From DATKPE01 sp033854175 (GTDB taxonomy: Bacteria; Bacteroidota; Ignavibacteria; UBA10030; SZUA-254): a stretch of DNA of 64,000 nucleotides. Positions within the stretch are counted from its first letter, which is position 1. Each line of letters opens with the position of its first letter. Both the position numbers and the translations under genes were made by a program. Where the stretch lies: NCBI GenBank assembly GCA_033854175.1, contig JAWOKN010000094.1, forward strand, positions 1 through 64,000. Direction: 5' to 3'. Below the pieces are notes generated by a model. The model saw only the letters and a program-made list of their open reading frames with translations, had not been told where the DNA came from and searched no databases. Positions 35,224 to 44,385 of the stretch are shown here, in pieces.

Positions 35224-37578
35224 TCAGCCGGCCATTGCCACCGATGGCGGATCCATCATGATCTCCGCCTTGCACGCCGGGCATTTGTAGTATTCCCCCC
35301 GCTTCTGGCTTGATTTGACGACCATGTACGGGGATCCGCAGGTATCGCACTTCCGGTCAACCGGTTTGTCCCATGAGGCAAAATCGCAGTCCGGATAGCG
35401 TGAACAGCCGTAAAACGTCCGCTTCCTTTTCGTCTTTCGTTCGATGACATCCCCCTCCTTGCATTTCGGGCATTTCATGCCTGTCGATATCGGTTTGGTA
35501 TTCTTGCAGGCCGGATAATTGGAACATCCGAGGAATGTCCCGAATTTGCTCGAGCGAACAAGCATCTCCCCGCCGCACAATTCGCACTTCAACCCCGAAA
35601 GATGCTGATGCTTCTCCTGGTCCTCAGGGAGGGGTTTGGTGTTCTTACACGCCGGATACCCGCTGCAGGCCATGAACCGCCCGTTCCTTCCCCATTTGAT
35701 CAGCATCGGCTTGCCGCATACATCGCAGACCTCGTCCGTCTCGATCTGCATCGATTTTTTTATCGAGGAGGTCTTCTTCGAGACCTTCTCCAGTGATTCG
35801 TGGAACGGGATGTAGAAATCATCGAGGACCTTCTTGTATTCGTTTTTTCCCGAGGCGATGGTGTCAAGCTCCTCCTCCATCTTTGCAGTAAAGCGGACGT
35901 TGAAGATGTGCGGGAAGTGCGTCGAGAGAACCTTGCTGACCTCCTCGCCGAGATCAAGTGCATACAGCTTGCGGTCCCGCTGCTCGACATATTTCCGGTC
36001 GATGATCGTTCCGACAATCGAGGCATAGGTGCTCGGCCTGCCGATACCGAGCGCTTCAAGCGTTTTCACGAGACTGCTTTCGGAGTACCGCGGGGGCGGG
36101 GATGTCTCGTGCCGGTGCGGGATGACCGTAAGAGTACGGACACTCTGCCCTTCCGCGAGCGATTCCGGCAGTTTTTCATCCTCCACCTCGGGATCCTCCG
36201 CCTCACCCACCGCTTCTTTGTCTGCGGCATCATCATAGACCTGGAGAAATCCGCGGAAGGTGTAGCGCGAGGATGTCGCCTTGAACTTGTACGGGCCACC
36301 CTCGACAATCACCGTCGTGGTTTCCAGCGTCGCGGCCTCCATCTGACAGGCCACAAACCTGTTCCAGATGAGTTCATACAACCGCAGGAGATCCTTGTCA
36401 AGATACTTTTTCACCGCGGAGGGCGCGTATTTCACCGAGGTGGGGCGAATGGCCTCGTGGGCGTCCTGCGAGGTCTTCCTCTTCTTGTACACGACGGGTT
36501 TTGGGGGGAGATATTCCTTCCCGTAGTTCGACATGATGTATTCCCGGACTGATGCGACAGCATCGTCGGCAAGCCTTGTCGAATCCGTACGCATATAGGT
36601 GATCAGCCCGACCAATCCGTCCGGTCCGAGATTCACCCCCTCATAGAGCTTCTGCGCGAGCTTCATCGTCCGGGAGGCCGACAGATAGAGTTTCCGCGAA
36701 GCCTCCTGCTGCAGCGTGCTGGTGATGAACGGAGGAAGCGGATTCCGCTTTGACTCGCGCCGCTGCACGGATGCTATCGCGAAGGACTGCTGCCGGATAT
36801 CGGCGATAAGCCGCTGCGCCTCGTCGGAGGATGGGATGTACATTGTCCGGTCGCGGGTCCCCTTGTGCTCGATTTCCGCCAGATTCTCCTTCGACGGCAC
36901 AATAAGGTCTTTTTCACCGATCCTGAAGAGCTTCGCAAAAAAAGGATCAGCCGCGTGGGGCTTGAATTCCGCAATGATCGACCAGTATTCTGTCGGGTGG
37001 AAGGACCGGATCTCATGTTCCCGTTCGCAGATGAGCCTGAGGGCGACCGACTGAACACGGCCTGCGGAAAGACCGTAGAAAAACGTCTTCCAGACAAACG
37101 GGCTCACCTTGTAGCCGACGATGCGATCCATGATTCTTCTCGCACGCTGGCTGGCGACAAGATTCTCGTCGATCGACGAGGGATGCTGCATCGCCTCCTT
37201 GATTCCCCGTTCGGTGATTTCGTTGAACAGCACCCGGTAGATACGGTCGTTGTCGCTGCTGATTTCCTCCGCGATGTCTGCGGCAATCGCCTCTCCCTCG
37301 CGGTCGGGATCGGTAGCAAGGTAGATATTTGCTGCACCCTGTGCGGCCCGGCGGAGGTTTCTGATCACCTCCTCCTTCCCCTCAATCGTTTCGAACGTCG
37401 GCTGGTATCCGTTTTCCACATCCACCCCGAGTTTGCTTTTGGGCAGATTTTTGATATGCCCGACGGATGCCTCGACAATGAAGTTTTTCCCGAGGTATTT
37501 ACTGATCGTTTTCGCTTTCGCTGGTGATTCCACGATCAGCAGCGATTGCCGTTCCTTCGTGTCGGCGTGTTTGGCCAT
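35224..37578 (-). CDS. topA: DNA topoisomerase I
   Basis: A 784-residue type IA topoisomerase. It has a TOPRIM domain ('LLIVESPAKAKTISKYLG', then 'ATDPDREGEAIA'), the active-site segment 'LVGLITYMRTDSTRLAD', and four C-terminal zinc-ribbon motifs (CDVCGKPMLIKWGRNGRFMAC and three more). It relaxes negative supercoils. The start at 37578 is chosen because AAGGA lies ten bases upstream; the ATG at 37587 would have a one-base spacing. It overlaps or abuts the end of ybeY (37580). Confidence 0.97.
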   Translation of the reverse strand: MAKHADTKERQSLLIVESPAKAKTISKYLGKNFIVEASVGHIKNLPKSKLGVDVENGYQPTFETIEGKEEVIRNLRRAAQGAANIYLATDPDREGEAIAADIAEEISSDNDRIYRVLFNEITERGIKEAMQHPSSIDENLVASQRARRIMDRIVGYKVSPFVWKTFFYGLSAGRVQSVALRLICEREHEIRSFHPTEYWSIIAEFKPHAADPFFAKLFRIGEKDLIVPSKENLAEIEHKGTRDRTMYIPSSDEAQRLIADIRQQSFAIASVQRRESKRNPLPPFITSTLQQEASRKLYLSASRTMKLAQKLYEGVNLGPDGLVGLITYMRTDSTRLADDAVASVREYIMSNYGKEYLPPKPVVYKKRKTSQDAHEAIRPTSVKYAPSAVKKYLDKDLLRLYELIWNRFVACQMEAATLETTTVIVEGGPYKFKATSSRYTFRGFLQVYDDAADKEAVGEAEDPEVEDEKLPESLAEGQSVRTLTVIPHRHETSPPPRYSESSLVKTLEALGIGRPSTYASIVGTIIDRKYVEQRDRKLYALDLGEEVSKVLSTHFPHIFNVRFTAKMEEELDTIASGKNEYKKVLDDFYIPFHESLEKVSKKTSSIKKSMQIETDEVCDVCGKPMLIKWGRNGRFMACSGYPACKNTKPLPEDQEKHQHLSGLKCELCGGEMLVRSSKFGTFLGCSNYPACKNTKPISTGMKCPKCKEGDVIERKTKRKRTFYGCSRYPDCDFASWDKPVDRKCDTCGSPYMVVKSSQKRGEYYKCPACKAEIMMDPPSVAMAG

Positions 37579-37579
37579 A

Positions 37580-38002
37580 CTAGTCATATCCTTTCAGATA
37601 CAGGTCTTCTTTTCGTGTCATGCGATGACGGGTCGACGGCGTGTGATCGTCGTAACCGAGGAGGTGCAGGGTTCCATGGATGACGAGGCGGTATATTTCA
37701 CCCCTAAAGGTGACGCTGAACTCTTTCGCCTGGCGCCGGGCCTGGTCGAGATTTACGTAAATTTCTCCTTCGAGGAGACGGGCACGCGGGGACGAAAGCG
37801 GAAAGCTCAGAACATCCGTCGGGAAATCGTGCTTGAGATATGTCGCGTTGAGGATCCGCATCCGCCGGTCATCAATAAAGACGATACCCAGATCGGCATG
37901 ATGACGACGTTCCTTCCACAATACACGCCGGATGATCTCCTGAATCACTTTCCGGCGCCGGCGGTAGCGGGGGTGTGCATTCGCGACATCAATCATCATC
38001 AT
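37580..38002 (-). CDS. ybeY: endoribonuclease YbeY (rRNA maturation)
   Basis: A 140-residue metalloprotein with the H3xH5xH zinc site 'HGTLHLLGYDDH'. It is needed for 16S rRNA 3'-end processing and ribosome quality control in other bacteria. The characteristic 'FPTDVLSFPLS' and 'GEIYVNLDQARRQAKEF' segments are present. It overlaps the upstream gene of unknown function by 4 bp (ATGA) and runs straight into topA. Confidence 0.95.
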   Translation of the reverse strand: MMMIDVANAHPRYRRRRKVIQEIIRRVLWKERRHHADLGIVFIDDRRMRILNATYLKHDFPTDVLSFPLSSPRARLLEGEIYVNLDQARRQAKEFSVTFRGEIYRLVIHGTLHLLGYDDHTPSTRHRMTRKEDLYLKGYD

Positions 38003-38463
38003 CGTCTATTTTTTTTCGCGCTCTTTTTCAGTTCAGGAAGTATCGTCTCTGAAAGCGACAACGCGATGCCGGAGAGCATAACCTCCGGGCCCAACTGGGT
38101 AAAATCTCCGGACAGGATCGCCCGGTCGACATTGGCGTAGAGTGAGCAACCGCCCTCGCGTTCAATAATGATTCCGGAAATCTTCCCGTCGTTTTCCCCC
38201 ACAAATGTCACCTCGTTCAGCATCTCGCTGATCACATAACCGGTGCAAAAATGGAGCTGGAGATGCGCGCTTGGTGTATAGACGGAAACGAGATTTCCCG
38301 GACGTTTTCCGATAGGGATCTGCGGATAAATTTCAAGGGTCAGAGGCCGCTGGTGTATTCCTTTCCCCAGTTCGAACCGGTAATTATTCCCTTTGTGCTT
38401 CGGGGAAACCCCAAGCACCTTTCCTAATTTCTGTATGTCTTTGTGCGTAAATGTGAACGCCAT
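37999..38463 (-). CDS. uncharacterised protein coupled to ybeY
   Basis: A 154-residue soluble protein from the ATG at 38463, which has AGGA five bases upstream; a second ATG at 38469 is possible. The fold looks alpha+beta: an N-terminal helix, then strands ('RPLTLEIYPQIP', 'NLVSVYTPSAHLQLHFCTGYVIS', 'EVTFVGENDGKISGIIIEREGGCSLYANV'), and a basic tail (KKSAKKNRR). I do not recognise a family. The 4-bp ATGA overlap with ybeY suggests co-regulation with ribosome maturation. It follows the cold-shock terminator at 38496-38534, so it probably has its own promoter or receives read-through. Confidence 0.75.
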   Translation of the reverse strand: MAFTFTHKDIQKLGKVLGVSPKHKGNNYRFELGKGIHQRPLTLEIYPQIPIGKRPGNLVSVYTPSAHLQLHFCTGYVISEMLNEVTFVGENDGKISGIIIEREGGCSLYANVDRAILSGDFTQLGPEVMLSGIALSLSETILPELKKSAKKNRR

Positions 38464-38495
38464 TTTCATCCTAATCCGGCGTGTCCATGGAGAAT

Positions 38496-38534
38496 AAAAA
38501 ACCCGACTATCCCCGCACGGCGGGAACATTCGGG
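38496..38534 (-). terminator. intrinsic terminator of the cold-shock gene
   Basis: On the minus strand CCCGA (38534-38530) pairs with TCGGG (38506-38502), and inside it CCCGC pairs with GCGGG. Six T residues follow (38501-38496). It is 29 bp past the cold-shock stop codon. Confidence 0.85.
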
Positions 38535-38562
38535 ATGTTGACCTATTTCCGGGACTTCCTTC

Positions 38563-38772
38563 TTATGATACCACCACTACGTTTTGGGCTTGTAATCCCT
38601 TTTTGCCTTCTGCGATGTCAAACTGGACCGTCATCCCCTCCTTGAGGGTCTTAAACTCGTTTTCTGATTTGATGGATGAATAGTGTACAAAAATATCGGC
38701 CGTTCCATCTTCCGGGATAATAAAACCAAACCCCTTCTTCCCGTCGAACCATTTCACTTTCCCTGTTGGCAT
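38563..38772 (-). CDS. cold-shock protein (CspA family)
   Basis: A 69-residue OB-fold RNA/DNA-binding protein. RNP1 is 'KGFGFI' and RNP2 is 'DIFVHYS', with the usual start 'GKVKWFDGKKGFGFI'. It melts RNA secondary structure. It is monocistronic: a promoter at 38884-38913, a roughly 105-base leader as is common in cold-shock mRNAs, and a terminator at 38496-38534. Whether it is cold-induced or constitutive cannot be told from sequence. Confidence 0.96.
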   Translation of the reverse strand: MPTGKVKWFDGKKGFGFIIPEDGTADIFVHYSSIKSENEFKTLKEGMTVQFDIAEGKKGLQAQNVVVVS

Positions 38773-38883
38773 ATTTCCCTCAACCTCTGCATGATGATTG
38801 AACCATCACCCGGTAGAAAACGAATCCCGCTCCGGTCCTCCAAGTGACAGAAAAAATATGTAATTAAAATCGCTCTACGAGCA

Positions 38884-38913
38884 AATATAATACTCCGCCA
38901 ATATCAATGTCAA
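38884..38913 (-). promoter_or_regulatory. promoter of the cold-shock gene
   Basis: Minus strand TTGACA (38913-38908), 17-18 bp and TTATATT (38890-38884). The -10 is followed by TG, so it also reads TATATTTG, matching the TAnnTTTG element described for Bacteroidota. Confidence 0.6.
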
Positions 38914-38944
38914 GTGTCCGGCATGTCCTGACCTGTACGCCGGA

Positions 38945-39841
38945 TCAGAGTTTGAGCTCCATCCCTTCGGCGGCTGCAACACACTCAAAATGATATTTTC
39001 GCGTGCGAATCTCGTTTTTACACTTTTTCAGGATGTCGTCAACCTTGTCGTCGCCGTGACTCGGATCGTGATGGAAGAGAACGAGCTGGCGGACTTTTCC
39101 CTCCGCTGCAACACTCAGGGTGAAGAGATAATGCGAATGCCCCCAGCCGACGCGATCCACATACTCCTCCGGGGTGTAGGTTGCGTCGTGGATCAGGATA
39201 TCAGCGTTCTTCACAAAATCAAACACCCGCTGGTTCGGATCCCCTGTCGACCGGAGAAACCGGTCGACGATCTGTTTTTCAACGTTCCGGAGCGACTGCG
39301 CCACACGCCTGTCAAAAGGCTCGTTATCACTGATATAAACGAGCGTTTTCCCCTTGTAGGAGATCCGGTAGCCGATGGCAAAGGTCGGATGGTTCAGATA
39401 GATCGTCGATACCCGGGCATCGAAGACGGAAAACTCTTCCTCCTCCACCTTCCGGAATTTCAGCGTGGCTTTCAGTTCGTTCAGCTGAATGGGAAAATAG
39501 ACCTTGTTCATCTGATCGGCGATCATTTTCTGTAGCGACACCCGATCCGACTCGCCGCCGATGATCGTGAGCTCGTTTCCTGAAATAAACGCCGGCTTGA
39601 AGAACGGAAATCCCTGGATATGGTCCCAATGCGGGTGCGAAATGAGGATGTACCCCTTGATCGACTTCCCCGGCTCCATCAGCTTCTCACCCAGGTTCCT
39701 GATGCCGGTCCCGGCGTCGAGGACGATCAGTTCATCATTGTTGAGGCGGATTTCCACGCAGGGTGTGTTGCCGCCGTACCTGACGGTGTGCTTTCCCGGC
39801 GTCGAGATCGATCCGCGGGTTCCCCAAAATTTTAAACGCAT
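38945..39841 (-). CDS. MBL-fold metallo-hydrolase
   Basis: A 298-residue metallo-beta-lactamase-fold protein. The metal motif is HPHWDH in 'ILISHPHWDHIQGFPFF', with further ligands in 'VLDAGTGIRNLG', 'SDNEPFD' and 'LVLFHHDPSH'. The N-terminal 'MRLKFWGTRGSISTPGKHTVRYGGNTPC' is typical of a subgroup related to cyclic-nucleotide phosphodiesterase and RNase Z-like hydrolases. The substrate is unknown. It is 9 bp downstream of the gamma-carbonic anhydrase gene. Confidence 0.88.
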   Translation of the reverse strand: MRLKFWGTRGSISTPGKHTVRYGGNTPCVEIRLNNDELIVLDAGTGIRNLGEKLMEPGKSIKGYILISHPHWDHIQGFPFFKPAFISGNELTIIGGESDRVSLQKMIADQMNKVYFPIQLNELKATLKFRKVEEEEFSVFDARVSTIYLNHPTFAIGYRISYKGKTLVYISDNEPFDRRVAQSLRNVEKQIVDRFLRSTGDPNQRVFDFVKNADILIHDATYTPEEYVDRVGWGHSHYLFTLSVAAEGKVRQLVLFHHDPSHGDDKVDDILKKCKNEIRTRKYHFECVAAAEGMELKL

Positions 39842-39850
39842 AGACGGATC

Positions 39851-40360
39851 CTACAAAAGTTGTTGCCGATATTCACGCGCGTACTCCATGTACCAGCGCG
39901 ACGATTGCTCGATCATTGACCGTTCATCGGGCGTGAGTTCGCGGACGATACGGGCCGGAACACCGGCGAGCAGCACTCCCTCCGGGAATTTTGCCCGCAT
40001 CCGCACCATGGCTCCCGCCGCAACGAGAGTATAGGAATTAATTTCAGCATTATCAAGAATAATGGCCCCCATCCCGATCAGACACATCCGGCCGAGCGTG
40101 CACCCGTGGAGAATCGCCCCGTGCCCGACGGTGACATCATCACCGATCGTGAGTGAACCGGTTTCATGCGTCACATGGAGCACGCATCCGTCCTGGATAT
40201 TGGTCCGCTCCCCGATCCGGACGCTGTTCACATCCCCCCTGACGACAGAGTTGAACCAGACGCTCGAATCCTTGCCGATCGCCACATCCCCGACGACATG
40301 CGTCCCGGGTGCGATGAACACCGATGGGTGAATTTCGGGCGCCTTCCCCTGATACCTCAT
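39851..40360 (-). CDS. gamma-carbonic anhydrase family protein
   Basis: A 169-residue left-handed beta-helix protein with hexapeptide repeats ('HVVGDVAIGKDSSVWFNSVVRGDVNSVRIGERTNIQDGCVLHVTHETGSLTIGDDVTVGHGAILHGC'). Histidines for a trimer-interface metal are present (HVTHE, GHGAILHG). Members are carbonic anhydrases or carnitine/ferripyochelin-type relatives; catalytic activity is uncertain without structural checks. The start at 40360 is 2 bp past the stop of the DUF3108 gene, so the two are coupled. Confidence 0.88.
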   Translation of the reverse strand: MRYQGKAPEIHPSVFIAPGTHVVGDVAIGKDSSVWFNSVVRGDVNSVRIGERTNIQDGCVLHVTHETGSLTIGDDVTVGHGAILHGCTLGRMCLIGMGAIILDNAEINSYTLVAAGAMVRMRAKFPEGVLLAGVPARIVRELTPDERSMIEQSSRWYMEYAREYRQQLL

Positions 40361-40362
40361 GA

Positions 40363-41220
40363 TCACTGCTCTTTTCCCTCCGAATATTTCGGCGGAAGCC
40401 AGCCGGGCCTCTTCCATTTCATCAGCTCAACCCGGACAGAACCGATCAGGACCTTCAACTGCGCAATAACCGGTACATGGGCCGCATCGTTGCTGAACCA
40501 TCCCTCAAACTCTCCCTGAAAACCGAATACACCGATAAAACCCGCCTCTCCCTTGAAATGAATCAGGTCAACCGGATACTCAATCGCATCGATGGATTCA
40601 TGCTCCGGCTGGGGTAAAATATCTATCGTCGTGTATCCGCTTTTTTCACTGACATAACTCGGGATATGATAATGCGCACCGGGAACCATCAGCGCCCGCG
40701 CAACGTAGAGAAGAGAAAGCCCATCCTGGTAGAACGTATCAATACCCACCGTATCATGATGCAGGGGCGAAGCGCCCTTCCAGATACCATGTTCTATCAC
40801 AAGACGGTGGGCGGGGTAATCGAACTCGTAGCTGGCCATGCTCCATCGATTTCCCTTCTTCGTCCTGCTGAAAAACCACTTGGAGTACATCCGATCTGTG
40901 ATGTGATCCTCGTAGACCGTATGCACATTGACGAACGGAACCCCCCGGTAGGAATCGATAAATCCATGGACGACAAAATACGACCCCTGATTGCTGACCA
41001 CCTTGCTGGAGATGATAAAATGGAGCTGACCGATGTTGAAACCCCCGTAGGAGACATTATAATAGAGTTCCTCACCCACCTGCATCATCGAGTCAACCGA
41101 TGCGGCATTCAGACTGAGGGGCGATGGAAGGTGTTCCGGCTGAGCGTGGAGGACAAACCAACAGAGGAAGAAAGCCCCTCCGAACCCCAGATACCTGATC
41201 CTACAGAGGATAAATGTCAA
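40363..41220 (-). CDS. DUF3108 family exported protein
   Basis: A 285-residue protein with a signal peptide (GFGGAFFLCWFVLHAQ). The core follows the DUF3108 pattern: 'VGEELYYNVSYGGFNIGQLHF', 'VHTVYEDHITDRMYSKWFFSRTKKGNRWSMASYEFDYPAHRLV', then 'DGLSLLYVARAL' and 'VDLIHFKGEAGFIGVFGFQGEFEGWFSND'. It is a periplasmic or outer-membrane beta-rich protein of unknown function. It lies 35 bp after the S41 protease gene and is coupled to the gamma-carbonic anhydrase gene. Confidence 0.82.
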   Translation of the reverse strand: MTFILCRIRYLGFGGAFFLCWFVLHAQPEHLPSPLSLNAASVDSMMQVGEELYYNVSYGGFNIGQLHFIISSKVVSNQGSYFVVHGFIDSYRGVPFVNVHTVYEDHITDRMYSKWFFSRTKKGNRWSMASYEFDYPAHRLVIEHGIWKGASPLHHDTVGIDTFYQDGLSLLYVARALMVPGAHYHIPSYVSEKSGYTTIDILPQPEHESIDAIEYPVDLIHFKGEAGFIGVFGFQGEFEGWFSNDAAHVPVIAQLKVLIGSVRVELMKWKRPGWLPPKYSEGKEQ

Positions 41221-41255
41221 AGGTCGTACTGTTCCCCTCTCAGAGCGACGTACGG

Positions 41256-42857
41256 TTAATGCAGCCGTGCTATTTTTTCAGCCTCTGGAAATAACGTGAT
41301 GGCTTTCTGGAACTGGTTGTCCTCGGGCCTCATGACACTAAACCAACCCTCATTCCCCCAGACAGAGCGGGCAATCTGAGCCTTGAGACGGATTTTGATG
41401 TAGACGGCATCCTTTTTGTACTGCTCATCGTTCATGGGCACATCCCGTTTCTTGGCAATCTCGAGGAAGGATCCCATCATCTCATCCGAAATGGTGAATT
41501 CGGTCAGGAACTTCTTCATGTCCTTTTCATAATTTTCCCGGAGAAGTTTGCCGTTTGTCTCAAGATAGTCGGATGTGTACTCCTGGAAGATATTCTTCGA
41601 GAGCAATCGACGGCTGTATCCCGTCAGCGTGTCGCTCTTGATGATATAATCCGGTGTGATTCCACCGCCGCCGAACACTTTCCGGCCCCCGGAGGTCTTG
41701 TAGATCGGCCGCGCGGTATCCCGCTCTTCGTTATGCTCAATATTTTCCCCCTCGGTCTCGTTCTTGTTGAAGGCTTCGCTCTCGTATTCCTCGATGTCCT
41801 TTCCGTACGGCCGCTGGATCAGCCGGCCGGAAGGGGTGTAGTAACGAGCGATCGTCAGCCGGAATGCGGATTTGTCCGGCAGATCAAACTGACGCTGGAC
41901 CAGCCCCTTGCCGAAGGTGGTTTCACCGACGATCAGTCCCCGGTCCCAATCCTGGATCGCACCAGACACGATTTCACTGGCGGAGGCGGAACCGTGGTTG
42001 ACAAGAACAATCAGGGAGACATCCGTAAATTCTCCGCCGGCGCTGGTGTAATCCTCGTTGAACTCGGGATACCGTCCCTTGGTATAGACAATCTTTCGCC
42101 CCTTGGGGAGAAGTTCGTCCGCGATTTTGTACGCCTGCTCAAGGTATCCCCCGGGGTTATTGCGGAGATCGAGAACAAGCTTCTTCATCCCCTGCGCGCG
42201 CAATTTCGTCAGCGCCGTCACAAACTCATCATGCGTCGTCTGGGAGAACCGGTTGAGACTCACGTAACCGATATCGCTGCTGACCATGTAGGCGACATCA
42301 AGACTGTAGAGGGGGATCTTGTCCCGTGTGATGTCGAAATCGATCAGGCTCGGCTCACCGGGGCGGAAAACACCGACCCGCACGTGCGTACCCTTAGGAC
42401 CCCGGAGTTTTTTCGGTACATCGTCCCGCTTGATGCCGATACAGGTCGTATCGTTGATCTTCACAATTCGGTCACCGGCAAGAATCCCCAGGGCCTCACT
42501 CGGCCCCCCGGCTACCGGCGTCACGACAATGATCGTGTCATGGATGACGTCATACTCGACACCGATACCCTCAAAACTACCCTGAAAATCCTCCGTGATT
42601 TTCTGAAGCTGCGAGGCAGGGATGTACACCGAGTGGGGGTCAAGGGTGGACAACATCCCGTTGACCGCGCTTTCCACAAGTTTTTGGGTGTCAACCTCGT
42701 CAACATAGTATTTTTCGGTCAGGCTCAGAACATCTTTAAATTTGTTCAACTGTTCAAAGATATTATCGCCGGAGATCACGCTGTTGAGCTGCATACCGAG
42801 CATCAGGGCAACAGCCACCAGAATGAGCACGGTGCCAATCGAAAATCTTCTCTTCAT
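41256..42857 (-). CDS. S41 family C-terminal processing peptidase
   Basis: About 533 residues from the ATG at 42857, which has AAGGA five bases upstream; the in-frame ATG at 42878 would be almost leaderless given the promoter at 42891-42919. The order is a signal anchor (FSIGTVLILVAVALMLGM), a PDZ domain ('GSFEGIGVEYDV…GILAGDRIVKIND'), and an S41 core with the serine cluster 'VNHGSASASEIV' near residue 290 and the lysine in 'GETTFGKGLVQ'. It is a periplasmic tail-specific protease. The long C-terminal extension is usual in Bacteroidota. Confidence 0.95.
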   Translation of the reverse strand: MKRRFSIGTVLILVAVALMLGMQLNSVISGDNIFEQLNKFKDVLSLTEKYYVDEVDTQKLVESAVNGMLSTLDPHSVYIPASQLQKITEDFQGSFEGIGVEYDVIHDTIIVVTPVAGGPSEALGILAGDRIVKINDTTCIGIKRDDVPKKLRGPKGTHVRVGVFRPGEPSLIDFDITRDKIPLYSLDVAYMVSSDIGYVSLNRFSQTTHDEFVTALTKLRAQGMKKLVLDLRNNPGGYLEQAYKIADELLPKGRKIVYTKGRYPEFNEDYTSAGGEFTDVSLIVLVNHGSASASEIVSGAIQDWDRGLIVGETTFGKGLVQRQFDLPDKSAFRLTIARYYTPSGRLIQRPYGKDIEEYESEAFNKNETEGENIEHNEERDTARPIYKTSGGRKVFGGGGITPDYIIKSDTLTGYSRRLLSKNIFQEYTSDYLETNGKLLRENYEKDMKKFLTEFTISDEMMGSFLEIAKKRDVPMNDEQYKKDAVYIKIRLKAQIARSVWGNEGWFSVMRPEDNQFQKAITLFPEAEKIARLH

Positions 42858-42890
42858 ATAGTCCTTCAGTGATGTCATACGCTGTATAAA

Positions 42891-42919
42891 AGTATATCCA
42901 AAAATGAAAAGAAAGTCAA
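42891..42919 (-). promoter_or_regulatory. sigma70-like promoter for the S41 peptidase operon
   Basis: Minus strand TTGACT (42919-42914), 17 bp and TATACT (42896-42891). Transcription would begin about 5-6 bp before the ATG at 42878, which supports the later start at 42857. Confidence 0.65.
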
Positions 42920-42935
42920 ATACGGGTCCCGAAGG

Positions 42936-43673
42936 TCACCGGACGGGCTTCCATTGACGCGAAAACGAGCGCTTGAACAACATCGCCCAGATCCCGTTCA
43001 TGAACCAGAGAACGAGAATACGAAAATATCCGAATCGACGGTACCTGCGGGGGGATTCATAGACGTGCAGATCCCGGAGATAGGCGATCCTCCCGATCCG
43101 GCGCAACCGGACAAACATCTCATAATCCTCCCCGGCTGCGAGAATTTCATTGTATCCGCCAACCCGTTCGAACACCTCGCGCCGCATAATATGGCACTCA
43201 CCACGCCCCATTCCGATACCGAGCACATTCAGCAGGTAGAAGTACTTGTTGAATATTGTGTGAAAAAATTTGTCGGCAAACCGCTCCTCATGGGGATAAA
43301 TCAGCACATTGCACGTCACGGCCACCACGTGATCATTCTCTATTGTGGCGATCACATGCCGGAAGAATGCATCGGTATCCGGCAACCGTACATCAGCGTT
43401 GAGGAAGACCAGAACCTCCCCCCGTGCGGATTTTGCGCCGTGGTTGCGGCCGATCGATATGTTTTCGGGCGCTCCGGGGAATCTTTCAACAACGACGTCA
43501 GCCCCCGTTCGGGCCAGACAGACGGTCTTGTCGCTGCTTCCACCGTCACTGACGATGACCTCCACACAAAAATCACGGCGCATACGGTCCGTGAACTGGG
43601 CAAGCGTTTCGGATATCAGACCTTCTTCCTGAAGGGTAGGGATGATAATGCTGAACCGCGGGAATGTCTTCAA
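42936..43673 (-). CDS. family 2 glycosyltransferase
   Basis: A 245-residue GT-A glycosyltransferase starting with TTG at 43673 (AGAGG upstream). It has 'FSIIIPTLQEEGLISETL', the nucleotide-binding 'VIVSDGGSSDKTV', the metal-binding 'VLVFLNADVRLP' and the acceptor-side 'GYNEILAAGEDYEMFVRLRRIG'. C-terminal aromatic/basic segments may associate with the membrane. It resembles the group often called TIGR04283-like. The substrate is unknown, with no glycan operon immediately around it. Confidence 0.82.
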   Translation of the reverse strand: MKTFPRFSIIIPTLQEEGLISETLAQFTDRMRRDFCVEVIVSDGGSSDKTVCLARTGADVVVERFPGAPENISIGRNHGAKSARGEVLVFLNADVRLPDTDAFFRHVIATIENDHVVAVTCNVLIYPHEERFADKFFHTIFNKYFYLLNVLGIGMGRGECHIMRREVFERVGGYNEILAAGEDYEMFVRLRRIGRIAYLRDLHVYESPRRYRRFGYFRILVLWFMNGIWAMLFKRSFSRQWKPVR

Positions 43674-43734
43674 ACGACCTCTTGTGTCAAATCAAACGTG
43701 CAGGAACGCTTCCTCGTCCTCTGCGTGGATTCTC

Positions 43735-44385
43735 TTACCCGCCGCCACAACCCCCGGGCGGCGTGCAGTAGGGTCCGCCACAGCCCCGGCAGGCGGTCCC
43801 CACAAATGTGAATTCCACCGGCTGCGCGGCCAGATACCCTATCTTGTTGTACACAAGCAACGAGGCCTCCACCACAAAGACCTCCGGATCGGAGCAGATG
43901 ACGTGATAATTGCACACCCGCTTGAGCGTTGCAAAGGTGTAATCCATCTCACTGGGAAGATAGATGCTGTCATGACTCTTCAAATCCCAGTAGAGGTTGA
44001 TCGAGAACTTTTGCCCCGGGACAAGAAGCATCTTTCCGTTCTGAATCAGAGAAGGATTCGTCAGATTCGATTCATTGATGTACAACGTCGTGTACCGCTG
44101 CGCCTTGCGCTTCCACCATATCCTCACCGCCCCCTTGATCTGGACGCTGTCGTAAAAAACATCGGAGTAATTATTTTCCGCCTCGAGAATGAGATGGACT
44201 TTCTGAGATCCGGGAGGCGCAACCCGGATGCTCATCTGTTCGGCCAGGGTGACCGTCAGGGTCATCGGATCCTTGGGGAACTGGTGGACCGGGAGGGATT
44301 CCTCGCACGCCCAGTGCGGAAGAACAATGGCGAAAACCGTAACGAACGGCAGAAATCTGCCGACGAGAGGAATGCTACATTTCAT
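43735..44385 (-). CDS. exported protein with Cys/Gly-rich tail, partner of the TonB receptor gene
   Basis: A 216-residue protein from the ATG at 44385, overlapping the end of the TonB-receptor gene by 11 bp. The N-terminus is signal-like, ending '…IVLPHWAC' at residue 27, a marginal lipobox, so it may be a lipoprotein. The body is beta-rich with internal cysteines ('VCNYHVICSD'). The last 20 residues are unusual: four cysteines spaced among glycines and prolines (CRGCGG…C…GGCGGG). No family is recognised. It could bind the receptor's ligand or a metal, which is inference from coupling and tail composition. Confidence 0.7.
   Translation of the reverse strand: MKCSIPLVGRFLPFVTVFAIVLPHWACEESLPVHQFPKDPMTLTVTLAEQMSIRVAPPGSQKVHLILEAENNYSDVFYDSVQIKGAVRIWWKRKAQRYTTLYINESNLTNPSLIQNGKMLLVPGQKFSINLYWDLKSHDSIYLPSEMDYTFATLKRVCNYHVICSDPEVFVVEASLLVYNKIGYLAAQPVEFTFVGTACRGCGGPYCTPPGGCGGG

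Noticed and set aside
41733..42872. Plus-strand open frame of 379 codons opposite the S41 peptidase
   Set aside because: It mirrors a well-supported peptidase gene and its product lacks domain features.
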